Below are positions 57,013 to 64,000 of a stretch of DNA of 64,000 nucleotides, one piece after another (the first letter of the stretch is position 1; every line of letters begins with the position of its first letter). Below the pieces are notes generated by a model. That model was not told the DNA's origin. It searched no databases and worked only from the letters and a program-made list of their open reading frames with translations. This DNA is from Salinimicrobium terrae DSM 17865. Lineage in GTDB: Bacteria; Bacteroidota; Bacteroidia; Flavobacteriales; Flavobacteriaceae. The stretch is from assembly GCF_000424665.1 (NCBI RefSeq), contig NZ_KE384222.1, forward strand, positions 55,660-119,659, given 5' to 3'. The position numbers and the translations under genes were made by a program.

Positions 57013-58428
57013 ATGAAAAACATTAATAGAATATTTAAGCTTTCTTTTTTCATGGGGCTGGTTCTAAGCTTTACCTCATGCGATGATTATCTGGACATAA
57101 ATGTTGATCCTAATAACCCAACAGAGGCCCCGATCAGCGGACTTCTTGTGAATACTACATTGGAGACAGCACAGAATACATTTAGACTGGGAGATATTAC
57201 TTCAAACTATGTGCAACAATTGGCCTCTCCCAATGAAGCGAGTACTTCAGACATTATGGAAAACGTAAGCCATGGAAACACGTGGTTTAACTTGTACAAT
57301 GTCATGACAGATCTTCAGGATCTTATTATTAAGTCAGAAGAACTAGGTGCAAGCCACTACACAGGTTCAGCACAGATCATGACGGCTTTAAACCTTGGAA
57401 TGACCGTAGATGCATTTGGTAGTGTGCCATACAGCGAAGCATTTGATTTTGAAACCATTACACCGGCCTATGATGATGATGAGGTGTTATATACTGAGGT
57501 CATCAGACTTTTAAACGATGGACTTTTTAATTTACAAGAGGAATCTACCTTCCTAATGGGAAGTGATGACTTCATTTACCAGGGCGATGTGGAAAAATGG
57601 ATAAAATTTGGAAACATGCTTAAGGCAAGATATCTCAATCATCTTAGCAAAACAGATGCCTATGATCCAACTGCAATTTTGGCTGCGGTAGAGGAAGGTT
57701 TCGAAAGCAATGATGATGATGCTCAGATAATTTATTTTTCAGAGCGATTTAATCCCTGGGCTCAGGTTGCAATAAATAACGAAAATCTACTTCTGGGAGG
57801 TTGGATCTCAGAGCATTTTATTAAGGCGCTTGATGGTACAACATTTGACGTATTCGATCCAAGGTTACCGCTACTGGTAGGAGAAACTGATGACGGCGAA
57901 TACATAGGAGTGGTAAATGGTGCAGGAAGAGGAGATGCGGCTGCCGCTGGTGCAAGATCGACACTCACACCCGAAGATTTTTATTCCTCTCCCTTATCCC
58001 CACTGGTAATAGCTTCTTACGCGGAGCAAAAGTTCATTGAAGCTGAAGCTGCATTCTACGTAGATAATACCAGAGCTTACGAAGCATATCTTGAAGGTAT
58101 TAGAGCGCATATGAGAAAAGTGGGTGTGCCTTCAGATGAAATTCAGGAATATATTAATAGCCCGGGTGTAAGCGTAGGTGCTGCCGATCTTGAATTGGCA
58201 GATATTTTTAGACAGAAATTTATCGCTTTGTTCCTTCATCCTGAAGCTTGGGTAGACGCGCGAAGGTTTGATTACCAATATGAAGGTTTTACGCCTCCTG
58301 TTAATCTTAACCCTGATCTGGACGGAGAATTAATAAGACGCCTTGGTTATCCCGATTCAGAAATAAGTAGGAATGGAAGGAACGTACCAGATGTTTCTCT
58401 TACAGATCCGATTTTCTGGGACGAATAG
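57013..58428 (+). CDS. SusD/RagB family nutrient-binding outer-membrane lipoprotein
   Basis: 471 residues from the second of two close ATGs (57007 and 57013). Lipobox L-S-F-T-S-C, then D-D-Y-L-D-I-N-V-D-P-N-N-P, typical of the SusD-like_2 branch. Helical TPR-like body (F-N-L-Y-N-V, A-L-N-L-G-M-T-V-D-A-F-G-S-V-P-Y) and the C-terminal W-V-D-A-R-R-F-D-Y. It caps the SusC barrel and binds the ligand. A strong terminator follows the stop, closing a two-gene operon. Confidence 0.94.
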   Translation: MKNINRIFKLSFFMGLVLSFTSCDDYLDINVDPNNPTEAPISGLLVNTTLETAQNTFRLGDITSNYVQQLASPNEASTSDIMENVSHGNTWFNLYNVMTDLQDLIIKSEELGASHYTGSAQIMTALNLGMTVDAFGSVPYSEAFDFETITPAYDDDEVLYTEVIRLLNDGLFNLQEESTFLMGSDDFIYQGDVEKWIKFGNMLKARYLNHLSKTDAYDPTAILAAVEEGFESNDDDAQIIYFSERFNPWAQVAINNENLLLGGWISEHFIKALDGTTFDVFDPRLPLLVGETDDGEYIGVVNGAGRGDAAAAGARSTLTPEDFYSSPLSPLVIASYAEQKFIEAEAAFYVDNTRAYEAYLEGIRAHMRKVGVPSDEIQEYINSPGVSVGAADLELADIFRQKFIALFLHPEAWVDARRFDYQYEGFTPPVNLNPDLDGELIRRLGYPDSEISRNGRNVPDVSLTDPIFWDE

Positions 58429-58449
58429 AAATTTTTTAAATGGCTTTTA

Positions 58450-58483
58450 AAAAAATCTCCCGATCTTGTTGGGAGATTTTTTA
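58450..58483 (+). terminator. Terminator after the susC/susD pair
   Basis: AAAAATCTCCC pairs with GGGAGATTTTT (11 bp) around a 9-base loop; T-run follows. It lies before the amidase start at 58496 and so excludes the upstream ATG at 58466. Confidence 0.9.
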
Positions 58484-58495
58484 TTACCCGATGTT

Positions 58496-59179
58496 ATGAA
58501 AAAAATCACGCTTTTCTTTTTATTGTTTATTTGTCTTTCCTCCTGTGGTTCTGCCAGAAAAATTAATAATAGGATAATTGATAGACCGATAATTTTTAAT
58601 GAAGACAGGAAAGAGCTCAGTGTGCAGTACATGAAAGAACATTATGGTCTGGAACAGGAAGAGCCGCGTATTATACCTAAGATGATCGTGTTGCATTGGA
58701 CAGCTATTCCAACGTTGGAGAAGTCATTTAAGGCTTTTAAAAATCCGCGTCTCCCTAGTAGTCGAACAGAAATTTCCGGGGCAGGAAGTTTGAATGTTTC
58801 CACGCAATTTTTGGTAGACAGAGATGGAACCATCCTCCGGTTGATGCCCGAAACTATGATGGGACGGCATGTTATAGGGTTGAATCATGTTGCTCTGGGA
58901 GTAGAGAACGTGGGTGGCACAGAGGAAACACCGCTTACTAAAGCTCAGCTAAAGTCAAATATTTGGTTAATCAAATATTTAAAATCGAAATATGATATAG
59001 AATATGTCATTGGTCATCACGAATATCAAAATTTTGAAGATCATGAACTTTGGCTTGAGAAAGATGAAGGTTATCGTACGACAAAGTTTGATCCCGGAGA
59101 AGAATTCATGCAAAAAATAAGGGCAGCTATAAAGCATCTTGATTTTAAACCTGTTCCTCAAAAAAATGATGAAATATGA
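58496..59179 (+). CDS. N-acetylmuramoyl-L-alanine amidase (Amidase_2), lipoprotein
   Basis: 227 residues from ATG 58496. M-K-K-I-T-L-F-F-L-L-F-I-C-L-S-S-C gives a lipobox. The PGRP-like domain has I-V-L-H-W-T (zinc His), G-R-H-V-I-G-L-N-H, V-I-G-H-H-E-Y and T-K-F-D-P-G near the end; the zinc-site residues are present. It removes peptides from murein strands or fragments. The ATGA overlap with the M14 carboxypeptidase (59176-59179) indicates coupled translation and joint action on peptides. Confidence 0.9.
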   Translation: MKKITLFFLLFICLSSCGSARKINNRIIDRPIIFNEDRKELSVQYMKEHYGLEQEEPRIIPKMIVLHWTAIPTLEKSFKAFKNPRLPSSRTEISGAGSLNVSTQFLVDRDGTILRLMPETMMGRHVIGLNHVALGVENVGGTEETPLTKAQLKSNIWLIKYLKSKYDIEYVIGHHEYQNFEDHELWLEKDEGYRTTKFDPGEEFMQKIRAAIKHLDFKPVPQKNDEI

Positions 59180-60651
59180 AATATAGATATTCAAAAATAG
59201 CATTTCTTGTCCTGTTTCTTTTTAACTCCTTATGGACTTTATCACAGGAGGAAGAGGTTATTACTAAAATTTTAGAGAACTACGAAGATTATAAAGAAAC
59301 CTCTTTGCAGGACCGGAGGTTTACCTACAGTGATCTTCAGCCTTTGATTGCAAAATGGGAGGATCATCCTGCTGTTGATGTCCGGAAGGTGGGAGAATCC
59401 ATAGAAGGACGCGATCTAATGCTCTTGAGTATGGGTGCGGGTAAAACAGACGTTTTTCTGTGGTCGCAAATGCACGGGGATGAATCTACTGCGACAATGG
59501 CTATTTTTGACCTGTTGAATTTTTTGACCGATGATTCTTTTTCTGAAGAAAAAAAGGAAATATTGAGTGAACTCAGGCTGCATTTTCTTCCAATGCTTAA
59601 TCCCGATGGTGCTGAGGGATTCGAAAGGAGGAATGCTTTGGGAATAGATGTAAACCGTGATGCACTGCGATTACAGTCTCCCGAAGGGAAAACTCTTAAA
59701 AGAGTGAGAGACAGTCTTGAAGCTGATTTTGGGTTTAACCTACATGACCAGAGTCGGTATTACAATGCTGAAGGAAGCTACCATCCCGCCACAATTTCTT
59801 TCCTGGCGCCAGCCTACAACTACGAAAAAGACATTAATGAAGTGCGGGGAAATGCGATGAAGGTGATTGTGCAAATGAATGAGCAGCTTCAAACGAGTAT
59901 TCCAGGGAAAATAGCCAAATACAATGATGATTTCGAACCAAGAGCGTTTGGGGATAATATACAGAAGTGGGGTACGAGTACAATTCTGGTTGAATCGGGA
60001 GGTTACCCAGATGATCCTGAGAAACAAGTAATCCGAAAATTAAATTTTTCCGCGATTTTGGCAGCACTTTTTTCAATTTCTGATGAAGATTATCTATCGG
60101 CCGACATTTCAGATTATCAAAAAATTCCAGAAAATGATAGTAAACTATTCGATCTCAAATTGACCGGATTAAATTATGAACTTTTAGGAGAGAATTATAT
60201 TCTTGACTTGGGTATCAATCGGGCTGAAGTGCCTGCAAAAGCTGAAAAAGGATTCTACTACCGCAGCCGAATAGCAGACCAGGGAGATCTCTCTACCAAT
60301 TTTGGATATGAAACCCTGGATGTTTCCGGATATACCTTAATACCCGGGAAAGTTCATTCTGAAATGATGACTAATCTTGAAGCTCTTGCCAACCTGGATT
60401 TCCAGGATCTACTTTCCCGTGGAATAGCCTATGTGAAAGTTAAAGATTTAAAGGAGGACCAGGATTTTACAAAGTACCCAATCCAGATTGTAGGGGCGAA
60501 ATATCAAATTCCTGAAAAATTAGAGATAGGAGTGAACCCTACTTTTTTTCTTGAAAAAGGCGGGGAACTGGGATATGCTATTATAAATGGCTTCGTCATA
60601 AAATTAGATGAAGAGGATCTGCAAATTGATAATGCTCTTATTTTGAAATAG
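59176..60651 (+). CDS. M14 family zinc carboxypeptidase, secreted
   Basis: 491 residues with a signal peptide (to W-T-L-S-Q). The metal site is His100 and Glu103 (Q-M-H-G-D-E-S) with His190 (N-L-H-D-Q); N-P-D-G-A-E and D-V-N-R-D follow the first pair, and the catalytic Glu273 is in L-V-E-S-G-G-Y. The last 150 residues form a separate beta-rich domain. Related enzymes cut C-terminal residues or gamma-D-Glu-DAP bonds. Coupled to the lipoprotein amidase, which makes a muropeptide-degrading role attractive (inference). Confidence 0.9.
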   Translation: MKYRYSKIAFLVLFLFNSLWTLSQEEEVITKILENYEDYKETSLQDRRFTYSDLQPLIAKWEDHPAVDVRKVGESIEGRDLMLLSMGAGKTDVFLWSQMHGDESTATMAIFDLLNFLTDDSFSEEKKEILSELRLHFLPMLNPDGAEGFERRNALGIDVNRDALRLQSPEGKTLKRVRDSLEADFGFNLHDQSRYYNAEGSYHPATISFLAPAYNYEKDINEVRGNAMKVIVQMNEQLQTSIPGKIAKYNDDFEPRAFGDNIQKWGTSTILVESGGYPDDPEKQVIRKLNFSAILAALFSISDEDYLSADISDYQKIPENDSKLFDLKLTGLNYELLGENYILDLGINRAEVPAKAEKGFYYRSRIADQGDLSTNFGYETLDVSGYTLIPGKVHSEMMTNLEALANLDFQDLLSRGIAYVKVKDLKEDQDFTKYPIQIVGAKYQIPEKLEIGVNPTFFLEKGGELGYAIINGFVIKLDEEDLQIDNALILK

Positions 60652-60754
60652 AATCGAATAAAGAATGTTTTTTGAGGGTGAAGATGATTTCTGTTTCAAT
60701 TTTTTGGGCCAGAATGATTCGAAATTTCGATAATCTGAGGTGTTCGTTTTTGAT

Positions 60755-60762
60755 TACCTTTG
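60755..60762 (+). promoter_or_regulatory. -7 element for queE
   Basis: Exact TACCTTTG; the ATG at 60769 begins only 6 bases further on, so the mRNA would be leaderless or nearly so. Confidence 0.65.
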
Positions 60763-60768
60763 CCGCTT

Positions 60769-61401
60769 ATGAATGAGAAGGAAATGAACAAATTGGTGGA
60801 GCAGGGAAAGATGCTGCCGCTAATGGAAGAATTCTATACAATACAGGGCGAAGGGTTTCACAAAGGAACTGCTGCTTATTTTATAAGAGTGGGCGGCTGC
60901 GATGTGGGTTGCCATTGGTGTGATGTCAAAGAAAGCTGGAATGCTAAATTGCATCCTCCTACTGGAGTAGAGACTATTGTTGAAAATGCCGTGAAGAGCA
61001 GTAAAACGGTGGTAGTAACAGGAGGGGAGCCGCTCACCTGGAATATGGAGCCGCTTACCAGGGGTCTAAAGGAAAAAGACGCTAAAATTCATATTGAAAC
61101 TTCGGGAGCTTATCCACTTACAGGGGCCTGGGACTGGATATGTCTTTCTCCCAAGAAAATTAAACTTCCCACCGCAGAGATCTATGACGTGGCGAATGAA
61201 CTGAAGGTGATTGTTTTTAATAAACATGATTTGATATTCGCAGAAGAACAGGCGGCGAAAGTCAATAAAACCTGTATTCTCTACTTGCAACCGGAATGGA
61301 GCAAACGGGAGAAAATAATTCCACTTATTGTGGAGTACGTCATGCAGAATCCCAAATGGAAGGTCTCCCTTCAAACCCATAAATATTTAAATATCCCATA
61401 A
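60769..61401 (+). CDS. queE: 7-carboxy-7-deazaguanine synthase
   Basis: 210 residues from ATG 60769 (a TTG at 60760 in frame lies inside the promoter element; another ATG is at 60784). A short radical-SAM enzyme of queuosine synthesis converting CPH4 to CDG. The cluster motif C-x-x-x-C-x-x-C is Cys44, Cys48 and Cys51 (G-C-D-V-G-C-H-W-C); Q-G-E-G and T-G-G-E-P-L are also in place. queC, queD and queF are not in the window. Confidence 0.94.
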   Translation: MNEKEMNKLVEQGKMLPLMEEFYTIQGEGFHKGTAAYFIRVGGCDVGCHWCDVKESWNAKLHPPTGVETIVENAVKSSKTVVVTGGEPLTWNMEPLTRGLKEKDAKIHIETSGAYPLTGAWDWICLSPKKIKLPTAEIYDVANELKVIVFNKHDLIFAEEQAAKVNKTCILYLQPEWSKREKIIPLIVEYVMQNPKWKVSLQTHKYLNIP

Positions 61402-61433
61402 AAAAAACGCCCTCTTAAAAGGGCGTTTTTTTT
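61399..61433 (+). terminator. Bidirectional terminator between queE and the DUF2911 gene
   Basis: AAAACGCCCTcttaaaAGGGCGTTTT: an 10-bp stem flanked by an A-run and a T-run, serving both convergent genes. Confidence 0.92.
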
Positions 61434-61448
61434 AGTCTTAGCAATATA

Positions 61449-62024
61449 TTACATCTTCTCCTTAAATGGCACTTTAACGTATTGGTCATCCCATCCAATG
61501 AAGAGATCTGCTCCATCATTACTTTCTGCAAAGCTCATGGAAAGTGCATCAATAGGTACAGGTGATTTTCTTACCGGTACTGTGATACGTGCGACATCCT
61601 GTTCTACGTGATAGTCATAAGCGCCCCAAACATTGGTACTGTTATTAAGTATAATCGTCCATTCTTTTTCTCCGGGAACTGTATAAAGGGTATAGGTTCC
61701 TTGTTTAATCGTTTTGTCTCCTACCATTAAATCTTCATACAAGGTAATTTCTGTAGCCTCATTAGCTCCTGTTCTCCATACCTCGCCATATGGTACAAGC
61801 TTTCCAAAAACCTCTCTATCCCGGGTCTGAGGACGGCTATAAAGTACTCTGGCCATAGGTTCATTGTTCTCACCCCTAAATAAAGCAACATCCATAGGAC
61901 TAACATCCAGCTTCGAGAAGTTAGGCCCATCATTATCTTTTAGAGTTTCGGTTTGATCCTGAGCAGATAATTGGGTAGAAAATGACCCGGAAATCACTGC
62001 GAACATTATAAGAAATTTCTTCAT
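61449..62024 (-). CDS. DUF2911 family secreted protein
   Basis: 191 residues. Signal peptide M-K-K-F-L-I-M-F-A-V-I-S-G-S-F-S-T-Q-L-S-A-Q. The domain has S-P-M-D-V-A, Y-S-R-P-x-x-R-D-R-E-V-F-G, V-W-R-T-G-A-N-E-A-T-E-I and Y-T-L-Y-T-V-P-G-E-K-E-W-T, all typical of DUF2911, whose function is unknown. Convergent with queE. A TATATTTA close to the -7 consensus lies at 62049-62056. Confidence 0.9.
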   Translation of the reverse strand: MKKFLIMFAVISGSFSTQLSAQDQTETLKDNDGPNFSKLDVSPMDVALFRGENNEPMARVLYSRPQTRDREVFGKLVPYGEVWRTGANEATEITLYEDLMVGDKTIKQGTYTLYTVPGEKEWTIILNNSTNVWGAYDYHVEQDVARITVPVRKSPVPIDALSMSFAESNDGADLFIGWDDQYVKVPFKEKM

Positions 62025-62309
62025 TTTTAAGATTTTTAATTAATGTTCTAAATATAGCCCTTGCAGGACAATATTTAGTTAAGGTTTTCTTTATTTACCG
62101 TTAAAAATTAAGAAAGAAAACTGTAAGGTTTCCTAATGGTTCTAGTCTGGAAAATTATAACTTAAAGAGCATTTAATTTTGTCAATAAGCCTGATGAAAT
62201 TCTATTCAGGATTTCTATTTTTAAAAAACAGGAATGGTGGAATTTTGTGAGTTCAATAGGGTATAACTATTTATTATTCAACTTTCTTCAAATAACTACA
62301 GGAGAGGAT

Positions 62310-62332
62310 TTTTCCACATAAATTGTTGATAA
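62310..62332. promoter_or_regulatory. Pair of DnaA-box-like sites upstream of gyrB
   Basis: TTTTCCACA (62310-62318) and, on the other strand, TTATCAACA (62324-62332), each one base from TTATCCACA, five bases apart. They could regulate gyrB or belong to a replication origin; two boxes alone cannot decide. Confidence 0.4.

Positions 62333-64000
<1,668 letters not shown>

Noticed and set aside
53911-58428. SusCD pair as a polysaccharide utilisation locus
   Set aside because: No glycoside hydrolase, lyase, sulfatase or hybrid regulator within at least 3 kb on either side.
58466-58495. Upstream start for the lipoprotein amidase
   Set aside because: It lies within the terminator after the SusD gene and would put ten residues before a perfect lipoprotein signal.

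Overview
The window is a piece of a flavobacterial (Bacteroidota, family Flavobacteriaceae) chromosome; the genus cannot be fixed from the sequence, but gene content resembles marine genera such as Gramella or Salegentibacter. Grounds: AT-rich DNA, near absence of Shine-Dalgarno sites, repeated TAnnTTTG promoter elements, a SusC/SusD pair, DUF5723 and DUF2911 proteins, and the gene order rplQ-carA-OMP-eno-gltA after the ribosomal operon. It is mostly core genome. No tRNA, rRNA, CRISPR array, transposase, prophage or recognisable defence system was found.

Layout. 1-2531 (minus): N-terminal 843 residues of a giant secreted repeat protein cut by the window edge. 2895-9833: mpl, radC, a deacetylase-like protein, a YjjG-type nucleotidase and a translationally coupled envelope trio (lipoprotein, DUF5723 barrel, secreted unknown). 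9827-12784: rarA, a rhomboid protease and rlmB. 13245-30322: the str/S10/spc/alpha supercluster from rpsL to rplQ, with secY, infA, rpmJ and rpoA, read from a TTTG-N19-TACCTTTG promoter; the only large gaps (before rplC, rpsH, rpsD and rplQ) hold dyads that look like regulatory leaders. 30514-37473: carA, an outer-membrane protein with a damaged start, eno, gltA and two guanidine/ureido-modifying enzymes. 37594-42851: an unknown gene divergent from argS, then ffh, a four-helix-bundle (23S-IVS-type) gene and folD. 42854-49126 (minus): a run of mostly maintenance genes. 49258-61401: amidase, S9 peptidase, PBP4-type carboxypeptidase, SusC/SusD pair, lipoprotein amidase, M14 carboxypeptidase, queE. 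61449-64000: DUF2911 protein and the start of gyrB.

How it fits together. The centre makes ribosomes, the translocon and RNA polymerase alpha, with ffh, argS, rlmB, rluF and queE supplying translation and RNA-modification functions. The right third is rich in cell-wall and peptide hydrolases around one SusCD importer, which suggests (inference) peptide or muropeptide scavenging. No undescribed multi-gene system is evident. The most interesting items are a two-part dyad module upstream of radC, the rhomboid gene, carA and ffh; ribosomal leader candidates; probable leaderless genes; the frame-broken signal peptide upstream of 31790; and the inverted-repeat-flanked four-helix gene between ffh and folD.
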